This document shows positions 48,725-57,955 of a stretch of DNA of 64,000 nucleotides, in pieces. The stretch's first letter is position 1; each line of letters starts with the position of its first letter. The notes under the pieces were generated by a model, which worked only from the letters and a program-made list of their open reading frames with translations, was not told the origin of the DNA and ran no database searches. Source of the DNA: Faecalispora anaeroviscerum (GTDB taxonomy: Bacteria > Bacillota > Clostridia > Oscillospirales > Acutalibacteraceae); contig NZ_CANOOQ010000001.1 in NCBI RefSeq assembly GCF_947568225.1, forward strand, positions 2,356,001 through 2,420,000. The letters run 5' to 3'. The translations under genes were made by a program, and so were the position numbers.

Positions 48725-49382
48725 CGTTTTGCTTGACGGGCGCAATTTCGTCCGACTGCTGGAGGGCCTTTGGGTTACGGTGCGCATTGCACTGCTTTCC
48801 GTGGTGATTTCGATGGTGCTGGGTGTTCTGCTTGGCATGGTGATGACGCTGAAAAATCCGATTACGAAGGCGCTTTCCCGCGTGTACCTTGAAACGGTGC
48901 GTATCATGCCGCAGCTGGTGCTGCTATTTCTGGTGTATTTTGGGGTGACAAAAACGTTTGGCATTCACCTTTCGGGTGAGGTCTCCGCGGTGATTGTGTT
49001 CGTGTTCTGGGGCACGGCGGAGATGGGCGATTTGGTGCGCGGCGCGCTGATTTCAATCCCGAAGCATCAGTACGAAAGCGGCCGGGCGCTCGGTCTGACC
49101 GGCGTACAGATTTACCAATACATCATTATTCCGCAAACAATTCGGCGGCTGCTGCCGCTTGCAATTAATCTGGCCACCCGTATGGTCAAAACCACCTCTC
49201 TCATCGTGCTGATCGGCGTGGTGGAGGTACTCAAGGTGGGCCAGCAGATTATTGAGGCAAACCGTTACACGGCGCCCAGCGCGGCTTTGTGGGTTTACGG
49301 TGCGATTTTCTTCCTGTATTTTCTGGTATGCTTCCCCATTTCGCGTTTGGCGGGAAGATTGGAAAAAAGATGGCAGGAATAG
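48705..49382 (+). CDS. Polar amino acid ABC transporter permease 2
   Basis: A 225-residue permease with the coupling loop ISIPKHQYESGRALGLTGVQIYQYIIIPQT. It forms the heterodimeric channel with permease 1. The ATG at 48705 is chosen for AAGGAGG seven bases upstream. The ATPase gene follows after 15 bp. Confidence 0.92.
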   Translation: MQDLGISVLLDGRNFVRLLEGLWVTVRIALLSVVISMVLGVLLGMVMTLKNPITKALSRVYLETVRIMPQLVLLFLVYFGVTKTFGIHLSGEVSAVIVFVFWGTAEMGDLVRGALISIPKHQYESGRALGLTGVQIYQYIIIPQTIRRLLPLAINLATRMVKTTSLIVLIGVVEVLKVGQQIIEANRYTAPSAALWVYGAIFFLYFLVCFPISRLAGRLEKRWQE

Positions 49383-49397
49383 GAGGAGTAGAAACGG

Positions 49398-50144
49398 ATG
49401 GAGAAAACAGATGCGTTGCTGGAAATCCGGCATCTTAAAAAGGATTACGGTTCCGCCGATGTGCTGCGGGACGTTTCACTGACGGTGAAGCGCGGTGAGG
49501 TCGTTGTGGTAATCGGTCCCTCTGGCTGCGGAAAAAGCACCCTGCTGCGATGTATCAACGGGCTGGAGCCCATCCAGTCCGGAGAGATTTTGCTCAGCGG
49601 GCAGGTGCTGACAGACGGCACCGCCAAATGGAGCCAGATACGGCAGAAAATCGGCATGGTGTTTCAAAGCTACGAGCTGTTTCCTCATATGACGGTGCTG
49701 GATAACATTCTGCTCGGACCCTTAAAGGTGCAGGGCCGGCAAAAAGAAGAAGCCGTAAAAATGGCGGAAACCTTATTGGAACGTGTGGGCCTTCTGGAAA
49801 AGAAGAGTTCCTATCCTCGTCAGCTTTCGGGCGGGCAGAAGCAGAGAGTCGCGATTGTGCGCGCTCTGATGATGCAGCCGGAGATCATGCTGTTTGACGA
49901 AGTGACCGCGGCTCTCGACCCCGAAATGGTGCGCGAGGTGCTCGACGTGATGCTCGAGCTGGCAAAGGGCGGGATGACCATGGTGATCGTCACGCACGAA
50001 ATGCAGTTCGCCAGAGCGATTGCCGACCGCGTGGTTTTTATGGACGGTGGCGAGATCGTGGAATCCGGTGAGCCGGAGGAGTTCTTTACGAAGCCGAAAA
50101 CAGAGCGGCTTCAGCGCTTTTTGAATATCTTCACTTTTGAATAA
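49398..50144 (+). CDS. Polar amino acid ABC transporter ATP-binding protein
   Basis: A 248-residue GlnQ/HisP-type ATPase with Walker A GPSGCGKST, signature LSGGQKQR and Walker B IMLFDEVTAALDPE. Energises the two permeases. GGAGGAG is upstream of the ATG. The substrate-binding lipoprotein gene follows after 20 bp. Confidence 0.95.
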   Translation: MEKTDALLEIRHLKKDYGSADVLRDVSLTVKRGEVVVVIGPSGCGKSTLLRCINGLEPIQSGEILLSGQVLTDGTAKWSQIRQKIGMVFQSYELFPHMTVLDNILLGPLKVQGRQKEEAVKMAETLLERVGLLEKKSSYPRQLSGGQKQRVAIVRALMMQPEIMLFDEVTAALDPEMVREVLDVMLELAKGGMTMVIVTHEMQFARAIADRVVFMDGGEIVESGEPEEFFTKPKTERLQRFLNIFTFE

Positions 50145-50164
50145 CTGGAAAGAGGGATTACTTT

Positions 50165-51055
50165 ATGAAAAATAAAATTAAGGCGTTATCTCTTGCACTT
50201 GCACTGACGTTGTCCGTTGGAGTTCTCGCGGGCTGCTCGTCGAATAAAGCTGTTTCCTCCGGTGCAGACGCGTCTTCCGCTGCACAGGGAACTGGGAGCA
50301 GTACCGCACGATCGGTAGATGAGATTAAGAAGAGCGGCAAGGTCGTTATTGGCGTATTCAGTGACAAAAATCCCTTTGGCTATGTAGACGCGAACGGCAA
50401 ATATCAAGGCTACGACGTTTATTTTGCGGAGCGCATCGCAAAGGATTTGGGAGTTACTCCGGAATACGTTTCTTTGGAGCCCGCAAGCCGCGTGGAATAC
50501 CTGAAAACCGGTAAGGTTGACATCGTGCTCGCCAACTTCACCGTAACCAAAGAGCGTGCTGAAGCGGTCGACTTTGCACTGCCCTACATGAAGGTCGCTT
50601 TGGGCGTTGTCAGCCCGGAAAAAGCGCTGATTACCGACGTGAAGCAGCTGGCCGGCAAAAAGCTGATTGTTGCCAAGGGTACGACGGCGGAAACTTATTT
50701 TACCGCAAACCACCCCGAGATCAATCTGGTCAAATTTGACCAATATACCGAGACCTACAACGCCCTGCTGGACGGCCGCGGCGACGCGTTCTCCACAGAC
50801 AACACGGAGGTTTTGGCCTGGGCGCTGAAGAACCCCGGCTTTAAGGTTGGCATTGAGAGCCTTGGCGATGTCGACACCATCGCTCCCGCGGTGCAGAAGG
50901 GCAACAAGGAACTGCTTGACTGGCTGAATAATGAAATTAAGACCCTGGGCAAAGAGAGCTTCTTCCATAAGGACTTTGAAGAGACCCTGAAGCCTGTTTA
51001 TGGTGATGCGGTCACTCCCGACAGCCTGGTGGTTGAGAGCGGCGAAGTGAAATAA
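50165..51055 (+). CDS. Polar amino acid ABC transporter substrate-binding lipoprotein
   Basis: A 296-residue lipoprotein: signal peptide with lipobox Cys24 (LAGC), Ser/Ala linker, then an SBP_bac_3 domain starting SGKVVIGVFSDKNPFGYVDANGKYQGYDV. The conserved VDIVLANFTVTKERAEAVDFALPYM is the ligand-binding region. The amino acid is not certain; the sequence is closest in feel to glutamine/cystine-type binders. Last gene of the operon, followed by a strong terminator. Confidence 0.93.
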   Translation: MKNKIKALSLALALTLSVGVLAGCSSNKAVSSGADASSAAQGTGSSTARSVDEIKKSGKVVIGVFSDKNPFGYVDANGKYQGYDVYFAERIAKDLGVTPEYVSLEPASRVEYLKTGKVDIVLANFTVTKERAEAVDFALPYMKVALGVVSPEKALITDVKQLAGKKLIVAKGTTAETYFTANHPEINLVKFDQYTETYNALLDGRGDAFSTDNTEVLAWALKNPGFKVGIESLGDVDTIAPAVQKGNKELLDWLNNEIKTLGKESFFHKDFEETLKPVYGDAVTPDSLVVESGEVK

Positions 51056-51076
51056 GCGGCAGGTGAAACCTGCATA

Positions 51077-51120
51077 GCAATTAAGGGCAGTCTGTGAAAG
51101 ACTGCCCTTAATTGCTTTTT
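51077..51120 (+). terminator. Terminator of the amino acid transporter operon
   Basis: A 16-bp perfect stem GCAATTAAGGGCAGTC and its complement, 7-nt loop, then TTTTT. The next 320 bp (51121-51445) are AT-rich and show no gene. Confidence 0.92.
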
Positions 51121-51357
51121 GCGAACAGAGAACGGTTTATAATGTGCAATAATTGTTATGAGGTAAATGGAGTATCTGTTGCAAGTGTTTCTACATAAGT
51201 ATTAAAATGCTGTAAAAAACGTTTTTATGGTTTCTGTATTCTTAAAATAGACTATAAAACGAGATAAAGTGGGTTTGCAACACCTGTTTTAGATTAATAT
51301 ACAAATTACACTTTATTGCTAATGCCGGGGGATAGACGAATATAAGACGCGCCAAGA

Positions 51358-51386
51358 TTGGAATGAAAAAAGTTCTGTGCTAAAAT
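51358..51386 (+). promoter_or_regulatory. Promoter of the FNT channel gene
   Basis: TTGGAA (51358-51363), 17-bp spacer, TAAAAT (51381-51386), about 60 bp before the ATG. A GCGGGCACGGCCCGC hairpin lies in the leader. Confidence 0.65.
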
Positions 51387-51445
51387 AGGCGAGTGTTAGT
51401 AACATCTGTCGCGGGCACGGCCCGCTGGGAAAAAGGGGAGTCTTT

Positions 51446-52108
51446 ATGGATAAATTCAGATCTTGGGCAGGAACATTCCTTCTGGCCGTTTTGGCGGGGT
51501 TCAGCATTGGTATTGGCTGTGTGATTTACATGTTGCAGGAAAATGCGGTGATAGGGTCCTTTCTGTTCTCAGTGGGACTGATGACAATTTTAGTGTTTCG
51601 TTGGAACCTGTTTACCGGTAAATTGGCGTATATATCATACCGCGACCCGCAGAAGGTACTCTGGCTGTTTTTGATCTGGCTGGGGAACCTGTTGGGAACC
51701 TTTTTGATGAGCGTGGTGATGTCTGTCACGCGCCAGGGCGCGAAGCTGCATGAAAAGGCTGTGCATCTGGCTGAGATTAAGCTGGGCGATAGTCTGCTCA
51801 GCCTGTTCATTCTGGGAATCTTCTGCGGCCTTTTGATGTATGTGGCAGTGGAGGGCTACCGCAGCAATCCGCACCCGGTGGGCAAATACCTGGGAATCGT
51901 ATTCAGCGTAATGGTCTTTATTTTGAGCGGCTTTGAGCACTGCGTTGCCGACATGTTCTATTTTTGGATGGCGGGCGCTCTGGGCCACGGCCTAATTAGC
52001 CTTGCGGTGATCACCTTTGGTAACATTGTTGGCGGAGCCGGCTTCGCCGCACTGCACCGACTGAGCGGCCGGTTGATTGAAGAGCCGCAGGCGGCTAAGG
52101 AGAAATAA
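51446..52108 (+). CDS. Formate/nitrite transporter family channel
   Basis: A 220-residue FNT protein with six membrane segments. The motifs LFTGKLAYI (after the second helix) and the LISLAVITFGNIVGGAGF C-terminal signature with the conserved Asn support the family. FNT members pass formate, nitrite or hydrosulfide; in a fermenting anaerobe formate is the likely cargo, but no pfl or nitrite gene is nearby to decide. Confidence 0.9.
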   Translation: MDKFRSWAGTFLLAVLAGFSIGIGCVIYMLQENAVIGSFLFSVGLMTILVFRWNLFTGKLAYISYRDPQKVLWLFLIWLGNLLGTFLMSVVMSVTRQGAKLHEKAVHLAEIKLGDSLLSLFILGIFCGLLMYVAVEGYRSNPHPVGKYLGIVFSVMVFILSGFEHCVADMFYFWMAGALGHGLISLAVITFGNIVGGAGFAALHRLSGRLIEEPQAAKEK

Positions 52109-52193
52109 GTGTGCCCTTGCATTTGTGGGGGCAAACTGCTATACTAATTTTTACAGAATCTTCCACCTGGTAAGCACCCATGGTGGAGCGGAT

Positions 52194-52228
52194 AAAAAGC
52201 CATGCGTTTTCGCGCACGGCTTTTTTTA
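52194..52228 (+). terminator. Terminator after the FNT gene
   Basis: AAAAGCC-ATGCG-TTTT-CGCGCA-CGGCTTTTTTT. A second hairpin (TCCACC / GGTGGA) lies just upstream at about 52161-52188. Confidence 0.75.
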
Positions 52229-52389
52229 TAACAAAATGAGCAGTCACTTGTATCTATCAATACGGCAGGAAGTCAAATGCTTTCTCTGTCTTAGGTTTCA
52301 GATTTTCCAGCCGTCGGTAACTTGTTGCCGTGAACGGCGTGAGATTCTAATACCAAACATTTGTCACACCAAGAGAGGAGAGAAATTTT

Positions 52390-53595
52390 ATGGATCGCCC
52401 GGTATCACTTTTGGCCGGAGCCCCCGACCATCGCACGGATTTTTCGTATTTTACCGAGCAGGAGCTTTCCTTTGCGCAGGCGTTTCACCGCTCCATGCCT
52501 CAGTATGAGGAAACGCCTCTGGTTTCTCTGCATGGTTTGGCGCAGAGATTGGGAATTAAAAATATCTTTCTCAAAGACGAATCCAAACGGTTTGGACTAA
52601 ACGCGTTTAAGGGGCTGGGGGCCTCTTTTGCGATTGCCCGGCTTTTATGGGAGGATTTGGAACTCACCGGCGCACCGGATTATGCCGCCTTGACGACACC
52701 GGAGGCCAGAGCGCATGCCTGCAACCGGGTTTTTGCGACTGCGACCGACGGTAACCATGGTAAAAGCGTGGCGTGGTCGGCCTCCGTGTTTGGCTGTAAG
52801 GCCCGGGTGTATATGCCGAAGGGCTCCAAGGAGAGCCGCGTGCAGGCAATCCGAGCCATCAACGACACACCGGTTGAGGTTACCGAGTTGAACTATGACG
52901 ATGCGGTGCGTCTTGCGGCGGAGTGGGCCAAAGAGAACGGGCAAACTCTGGTACAGGACACCGGCACCGCGGAGTATACGAAAATCCCGCGCGATATTGC
53001 GCTGGGGTATACCACCATGGCGGCGGAAGCGCTCGAGCAGATGAAGGCGCAGAGCGAAGCGGAACCGACCCACGTGTTTCTGCAGGCGGGTGTCGGCTCC
53101 ATGGCGGGAGGCGTTCTGGCGTATCTGGAGCAAAGGCTCACCGCAAACCCGCCCTATGCGGTGATCGTTGAGCCGGATGCCGTCGCCTGTATTTTTGAGT
53201 CAGCCAAAAGTGGCACCGGCAGACCCGCCGCGATTGGCGGGAATCCCGAAACAATCATGGCGGGCCTCAATTGCGGTGAGCCGAATCCGCTCACCTGGCC
53301 GGTACTGCGCGATTTTGCGTCGTGCTATGCCGCCTGCCCCGACTGGGTGACCGAATTGGGTATGCGTACGCTTGCGCACCCGAATGACGGCGACACCAGG
53401 GTGGTTTCGGGCGAATCGGGTGCGGTTGGCCTTGGCTTACTTGTGCACCTGTGCCTTGCGCCGGAAATGCGCGCCGAGCGGCAGCGCATGGGCCTGGATG
53501 AAAACGCAACCGTTTTGCTGTTTAGCACGGAGGGTGATACCGACCCCGAGGCCTACCGCAGCATTGTGGAGGCTGCAAAGAACAAAAAAGAGTGA
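52390..53595 (+). CDS. dpaL: Diaminopropionate ammonia-lyase
   Basis: A 401-residue fold type II PLP enzyme; Lys74 in GLNAFKGLGAS should hold PLP. ATDGNHGKSVAWSA and GVGSMAGG are the substrate and phosphate loops typical of YgeX/DpaL, which converts 2,3-diaminopropionate to pyruvate and ammonia. GAGAGGAGAG lies upstream of the ATG. It stands alone between two terminators; no partner of the yge cluster is present. Confidence 0.9.
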   Translation: MDRPVSLLAGAPDHRTDFSYFTEQELSFAQAFHRSMPQYEETPLVSLHGLAQRLGIKNIFLKDESKRFGLNAFKGLGASFAIARLLWEDLELTGAPDYAALTTPEARAHACNRVFATATDGNHGKSVAWSASVFGCKARVYMPKGSKESRVQAIRAINDTPVEVTELNYDDAVRLAAEWAKENGQTLVQDTGTAEYTKIPRDIALGYTTMAAEALEQMKAQSEAEPTHVFLQAGVGSMAGGVLAYLEQRLTANPPYAVIVEPDAVACIFESAKSGTGRPAAIGGNPETIMAGLNCGEPNPLTWPVLRDFASCYAACPDWVTELGMRTLAHPNDGDTRVVSGESGAVGLGLLVHLCLAPEMRAERQRMGLDENATVLLFSTEGDTDPEAYRSIVEAAKNKKE

Positions 53596-53601
53596 TTTTT
53601 T

Positions 53602-53633
53602 GGCGCGGCTTTTTGAGGGCCGCGTCATTTTTT
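53602..53633 (+). terminator. Terminator after dpaL
   Basis: GCGCGGC / GGCCGCGT stem with an 8-nt T-rich loop, followed by CATTTTTT. Confidence 0.8.
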
Positions 53634-53693
53634 ACTTTAGAACGTTATTCTGTCGTTTTGAGAAAGTTTTTTAACAAATAATCGGATACGAGC

Positions 53694-53722
53694 TTGAAAT
53701 TTCATCAAAATTTGTGTAAAAT
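53694..53722 (+). promoter_or_regulatory. Promoter of the PucR-type regulator
   Basis: TTGAAA (53694-53699), 17-bp spacer, TAAAAT (53717-53722), about 75 bp before the ATG. Confidence 0.65.
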
Positions 53723-53798
53723 ATATTGGACAATATCAATTAGGGTTGCATGTATTCATCCAGAACTATCTGGAAAACTGATAAAGTGAGGGAGCATC

Positions 53799-54884
53799 AT
53801 GTCAAATAGACTGTTTCAGGGAGTTATTCACCAAATGCGCGACGCGATTGACAGAACGATTGGCGTCATTGACGAGACCTCGGTTATTATTGCCTGCAGC
53901 GAGCTGGGTCGTATCGGTGAAGTGAACGAAAGCATTACTCCGGACACCATTGCTTCGCCCAATCCCTTTGTAGTAGGAGGATATACCTACAAGTCTTTTG
54001 GCAGCCGTCCCCGGCCGGAGTATGCCGTGTTTGTTTCGGGCAGCGACAGCGAGGCGATGAAATATGTCAATCTGCTGTCTATTTCTTTGAGCAGCATCAA
54101 GCAGTATTACGACGAGAAGTACGACCGCAGCAATTTTATTAAGAATGTGATTCTCGACAACATTCTGCCCGGCGATATTTACCTAAAGGCTCGCGAGCTG
54201 CACTTCAATTCGGATGTAAGCCGCGTGTGTATGCTCATCAAAATTTCGAACAAATCCGATATTTCCGCTTACGATGTGATTCAGAACCTGTTCCCCGACA
54301 AGAACAAGGATTTCATCATCAACATTAATGAATCAGATATTGCACTGATCAAGGAAATCCGTACCGGCATTGAGCCGAAGGATCTGGATAAGCTGGCCAG
54401 CTCGATTGTGGATACGCTGTCGAGCGAATTCTACACTCACTGTGTTGTGGGAATCGGCACCATTGTCGTCGGCATTAAGGACCTGGCGCGTTCCTTTAAG
54501 GAAGCGCAGGTCGCTCTCGAGGTCGGCAAGGTGTTCGATACTGAAAAATCCATTATCAGCTACGACAATCTGGGCATTGCCCGTTTGATCTACCAGCTGC
54601 CCACCACTCTGTGCGAAATGTTCCTGAAGGAAGTATTTAAGCGCGGCTCGATTGAATCGCTTGACCATGAAACCCTGTTCACGATTCAGCGCTTTTTCGA
54701 AAACAACCTGAACGTTTCCGAAACTTCGCGCAAGCTGTTCGTTCACCGCAACACACTCGTTTACCGTTTGGAAAAAATTAAAAAAATTACCGGGCTGGAT
54801 CTGCGCGAGTTCGAGGATGCGATTGTGTTTAAGGTGGCTCTGATGGTTAAGAAATATCTGTCCTCGAATCCGGTTAAATTTTGA
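53799..54884 (+). CDS. PucR/CdaR-type transcriptional regulator
   Basis: A 361-residue protein. The C-terminus has the PucR HTH (LNVSETSRKLFVHRNTLVYRLEKIKKITG, about residues 307-335) preceded by a GGDEF-like middle domain (FYTHCVVGIGTIVVGIKDLARSFKEAQVALEVG). The N-terminal part looks like a CdaR-type sensory domain without the usual sugar-diacid motif. In Clostridia such a gene is commonly found before ftsEX; whether it controls them is unknown. AGGGAG lies upstream of the ATG. Confidence 0.85.
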   Translation: MSNRLFQGVIHQMRDAIDRTIGVIDETSVIIACSELGRIGEVNESITPDTIASPNPFVVGGYTYKSFGSRPRPEYAVFVSGSDSEAMKYVNLLSISLSSIKQYYDEKYDRSNFIKNVILDNILPGDIYLKARELHFNSDVSRVCMLIKISNKSDISAYDVIQNLFPDKNKDFIININESDIALIKEIRTGIEPKDLDKLASSIVDTLSSEFYTHCVVGIGTIVVGIKDLARSFKEAQVALEVGKVFDTEKSIISYDNLGIARLIYQLPTTLCEMFLKEVFKRGSIESLDHETLFTIQRFFENNLNVSETSRKLFVHRNTLVYRLEKIKKITGLDLREFEDAIVFKVALMVKKYLSSNPVKF

Positions 54885-54951
54885 CGGAGAAGAATAAAAA
54901 TATTACAGAAAAATTACAAATTTATTCTTTTCTAGAACAATAAATCTTTCG

Positions 54952-54992
54952 CCCATTGGTATTATGTAAACATACCAATGGGTGTTGATTTT
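54952..54992 (+). terminator. Terminator before ftsE
   Basis: An 11-bp perfect stem CCCATTGGTAT / ATACCAATGGG with a 9-nt loop and TGTTGATTTTT. It separates the regulator from ftsE, so they are not a simple operon. Confidence 0.85.
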
Positions 54993-55078
54993 TAGGGAGA
55001 AACACTGCTGTTTTCTGGAGCACCTTGGTGTGCCCGGCAGCGGTTTGCACGGGGAAATTATTTTTTGGAGCGATGACA

Positions 55079-55771
55079 TTGATAGAATTTATAGATGTGA
55101 ATAAGACCTATGGCAACGGTACGGAAGCGCTCCGGGATGTGAATCTGAAGGTAGAAAAGGGCGAGTTTGTTTTTATCGTTGGTTCTTCCGGAGCGGGAAA
55201 AAGCACTTTTTTAAAGCTGATTACGTGTGAAGAGGCTCCGAACAGCGGCGAGATCATCGTCAACGGCCGGAAGCTTTCTACTGTGAAGAGCAGAGATATT
55301 CCCTATGTGCGGCGCACAATGGGAATGGTGTTTCAGGATTTTCGCCTGATTGACAAAATGACGGTATTTGACAACGTGGCATTTGCCATGCACGTGGTGG
55401 GCGCTTCTCAAAGAGAGATTAAAAAGCGTGTGCCATACATACTGAATCTTGTGGGGCTCAAGGAAAAGACCAACTGCCGCCCGAAGGAGCTCTCCGGCGG
55501 AGAGCAGCAGAGAGTTGGGCTTGCGCGCGCGCTGGTGAATAACCCCAGCATGATTATTGCGGACGAGCCTACCGGCAACATTGACCCGGCCCTTTCCTTT
55601 GAAATCGTGGGCCTGTTAAGTGAAATCAACCGCAGGGGTACCACGGTGCTGATGGTTACACATGAACACCGGCTGGTCAAGCATTTCCGCCGCCGTGTGG
55701 TGGAAATTCACGACGGGCAGGTTGTGGCCGACAGCTGCAATCTGGCTTTGGAGGTACCCGATGAGAATTAG
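55079..55771 (+). CDS. ftsE: Cell division ATP-binding protein FtsE
   Basis: A 230-residue ABC ATPase: Walker A GSSGAGKS (residues 35-42), signature LSGGEQQR, Walker B MIIADEPTGNIDP, all typical of FtsE/MacB-type ATPases. The TTG at 55079 is chosen as start because TTGGAG lies eight bases upstream and it gives the family opening MIEFIDVNKTYGNG; the ATG at 55073 is only two bases from that RBS. Overlaps ftsX by 11 bp. Confidence 0.92.
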   Translation: MIEFIDVNKTYGNGTEALRDVNLKVEKGEFVFIVGSSGAGKSTFLKLITCEEAPNSGEIIVNGRKLSTVKSRDIPYVRRTMGMVFQDFRLIDKMTVFDNVAFAMHVVGASQREIKKRVPYILNLVGLKEKTNCRPKELSGGEQQRVGLARALVNNPSMIIADEPTGNIDPALSFEIVGLLSEINRRGTTVLMVTHEHRLVKHFRRRVVEIHDGQVVADSCNLALEVPDEN

Positions 55772-56669
55772 CAGCATCAGATATTTACTGAAGGAAGGCG
55801 TCAAGAACGTCTGGATCAACCGCATGATGGCCTTTGCCTCGATCGGCGTTCTGGTGGCATGCCTGTTAATGACGGGAGCGGCCACGCTGTTTTCGATGAA
55901 CCTGAACAGGGCGATGCAGACGCTGGAGAATGACAACTCCGTTACTGTGTACATGGCAAATGGCCTGCCCACGCTGAAATCGGTGCAGGTGGGCGAGGAG
56001 ATCAAAAAGCTCGACAACGTGGAAAGCTGCGATTATGTGCCAAAGGGCGAGGCACTCGAGGCGCTGATGAAATCTATGGGCGACGATGGCAGCGTGTTTA
56101 GCAGTCTTTTAGGTGACGATAATCCCCTGAACGACGTATTTAAGGTCAAAATGAAGGACCTTTCTCTGTATAAAGAAACCGCGAAGCAGATCAGCTCTCT
56201 GGAGGGGGTCTATAAGGTTCGTGATTACTCCGATGTGGCGGCGAAGCTGACAAGCCTTGACCATCTCGTGACGACGGCCGGCTTCTGGATTATTTCGATT
56301 CTGAGTCTGGTTTCGGTGTTCATCCTTTCCAACACCATCCGGATTACCATGTTTTCGCGCCGATTGGAAATCAGCGTGATGAAATCCGTGGGTGCAACGA
56401 ACAGCTTCGTTCGGCTGCCGTTTGTTGTGGAGGGAATACTGATCGGCCTGTTCTCGAGCCTTCTGGCCAGTGGTTTACTGGCGCTGATCTACGACAAAAC
56501 ACTGAATACCATTACGAATATTGTCCCCTTCTTCCAGCCGCTACCGCTCGGGAGTGTAATGGGGCAGATTATATTGCTGTTTATTGCTGCGGGTGCCCTG
56601 TTCGGCGCGCTTGGCGGCGGTATTTCCATCAGTAAATATCTGAAGGGAGGAAATTCCATTGGCTGGTAA
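55761..56669 (+). CDS. ftsX: Cell division protein FtsX
   Basis: A 302-residue membrane protein with four helices (about residues 22-45, 175-200, 222-245 and 272-293) and one large extracytoplasmic loop between helix 1 and 2, the part that recruits a wall hydrolase. RYLLKEGVKNVWINRMMAFASIGVL is the typical cytoplasmic start. GGAGG precedes the ATG within ftsE. The following hydrolase gene overlaps its end by 11 bp. Confidence 0.94.
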   Translation: MRISSIRYLLKEGVKNVWINRMMAFASIGVLVACLLMTGAATLFSMNLNRAMQTLENDNSVTVYMANGLPTLKSVQVGEEIKKLDNVESCDYVPKGEALEALMKSMGDDGSVFSSLLGDDNPLNDVFKVKMKDLSLYKETAKQISSLEGVYKVRDYSDVAAKLTSLDHLVTTAGFWIISILSLVSVFILSNTIRITMFSRRLEISVMKSVGATNSFVRLPFVVEGILIGLFSSLLASGLLALIYDKTLNTITNIVPFFQPLPLGSVMGQIILLFIAAGALFGALGGGISISKYLKGGNSIGW

Positions 56670-57840
56670 AGGCAAGCGCTCCGTTCTGGCGCTGGTGCTG
56701 GCGGTTATCGTCGCTTTTTCGTGGATTCCGTCCGGTGTGCAGGCCAGTTCCACGATCAATCAGCTCCAGCAGAAGCAGAACGAGCTGAAAAAGCAGCAGC
56801 AGGCTACTGCGTCAAAGCTCAAGCAGCTCAAGGCCGATAAGGCCAAACAGCAGGAGTATAAAAATACGCTGGATACCCAGGTGCAGAACGTGCAGAGCCA
56901 GATCGATACGCTCAATGCTCAGGTGACCGCTTTGGACGCGGACATTAAAGAGAAGGAATCGCAGATTGCGGAGAAGCAGAAGAGCATCGACGCCAACATT
57001 GAGCAGCTCAAGCAGCGTGTGCGCGCCATTTATCTGCTGGGGGAATCCTCACAGCTGGAAGTGATTCTCGGTGCGCAGGATGTGACGGATTTTCTCGATA
57101 AAACAGAGTTGGTGCGCTCGATTTCGCAGCATGACCAGCAGGTGATTCAGACGCTGAAAGCCGATATGGCCTCCATCAAAACCCAGAAGGAACAGATCGA
57201 GCAGAACCGGCAGAGCGTGGCGCAGGCCAAAAAGGATCTGGATACCAAAAACTCGGAGTTGACGGGGCTGCTGGCGGAAAGCTCGCGCGTTCTGACGGAA
57301 ATTTCGGCCAACGTGGTTGACACCAATTCGGAAAATAACCGTCTGGCTGCCGAGCGCAAAAAGGTGGATGCCCAGGTGGATCAGTGGTACAAGGATTATT
57401 ACGCCAGCATTAAGAATAATAACAACAACAATCAGGCCAGCGGCGGCTACGTGAGCAAGGGCCAGTTTACCTGGCCGGTTCCCGGTTATACTAAGCTAAG
57501 CTCCTATTGGGGTGATGGGCGCGGGCACAAGGGCATTGACATTGCCGGCTCGGGCATTTACGGCAAGGCAATCGTTGCGGCAGACAGCGGTAAGGTGATT
57601 CTTGCCAATCACAGCGGCTGGGGCGGAGGCTATGGACTTTGCGCTTACCTTGACCACGGCGGCGGATATTCCACCCGCTACGGCCACATGAGCAATGTGG
57701 TGGTCAACACCGGCGATGTAGTTAAAAAGGGCCAGGTGATCGGCTATGTGGGCAGTACCGGAGATTCTAGCGGGCCGCATCTGCATTTTGAGATCCGCGT
57801 GAACGGTGTTGCGCAGAACCCAATGAAGTGGTTCGGCTAA
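56659..57840 (+). CDS. Murein hydrolase, EnvC-like with M23 domain
   Basis: A 393-residue secreted protein: signal peptide (cleavage near GVQASS), a long coiled coil (about residues 32-245), an Asn-rich linker and an M23 (LytM) domain. The zinc ligands appear intact (HKGID, YGHMS, PHLHFE), so it should be an active endopeptidase, unlike E. coli EnvC, which is an activator only. The start TTG at 56659 has GGGAGG eight bases upstream and overlaps ftsX, which makes it the likely hydrolase partner of FtsEX. Confidence 0.92.
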   Translation: MAGKGKRSVLALVLAVIVAFSWIPSGVQASSTINQLQQKQNELKKQQQATASKLKQLKADKAKQQEYKNTLDTQVQNVQSQIDTLNAQVTALDADIKEKESQIAEKQKSIDANIEQLKQRVRAIYLLGESSQLEVILGAQDVTDFLDKTELVRSISQHDQQVIQTLKADMASIKTQKEQIEQNRQSVAQAKKDLDTKNSELTGLLAESSRVLTEISANVVDTNSENNRLAAERKKVDAQVDQWYKDYYASIKNNNNNNQASGGYVSKGQFTWPVPGYTKLSSYWGDGRGHKGIDIAGSGIYGKAIVAADSGKVILANHSGWGGGYGLCAYLDHGGGYSTRYGHMSNVVVNTGDVVKKGQVIGYVGSTGDSSGPHLHFEIRVNGVAQNPMKWFG

Positions 57841-57863
57841 GCGAAGCAGGCGGTTGATTTCTT

Positions 57864-57896
57864 CCCCGGCCGAAGGCGGGGGAAGAAATCGCTGTT
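57864..57896 (+). terminator. Hairpin terminator after the M23 gene
   Basis: TTTCTTCCCC / GGGGAAGAAA stem with inner GCC-GAA-GGC, followed by TCGCTGTTTTC. A related sequence (GCCGAAGGCGGGGGAA) recurs at 59369-59386. Confidence 0.7.
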
Positions 57897-57955
57897 TTCA
57901 CGTAAGGGTTCCTCTGAAAGCAATTTGACGATACCAAAAAGATAGAGGGAAGCAT

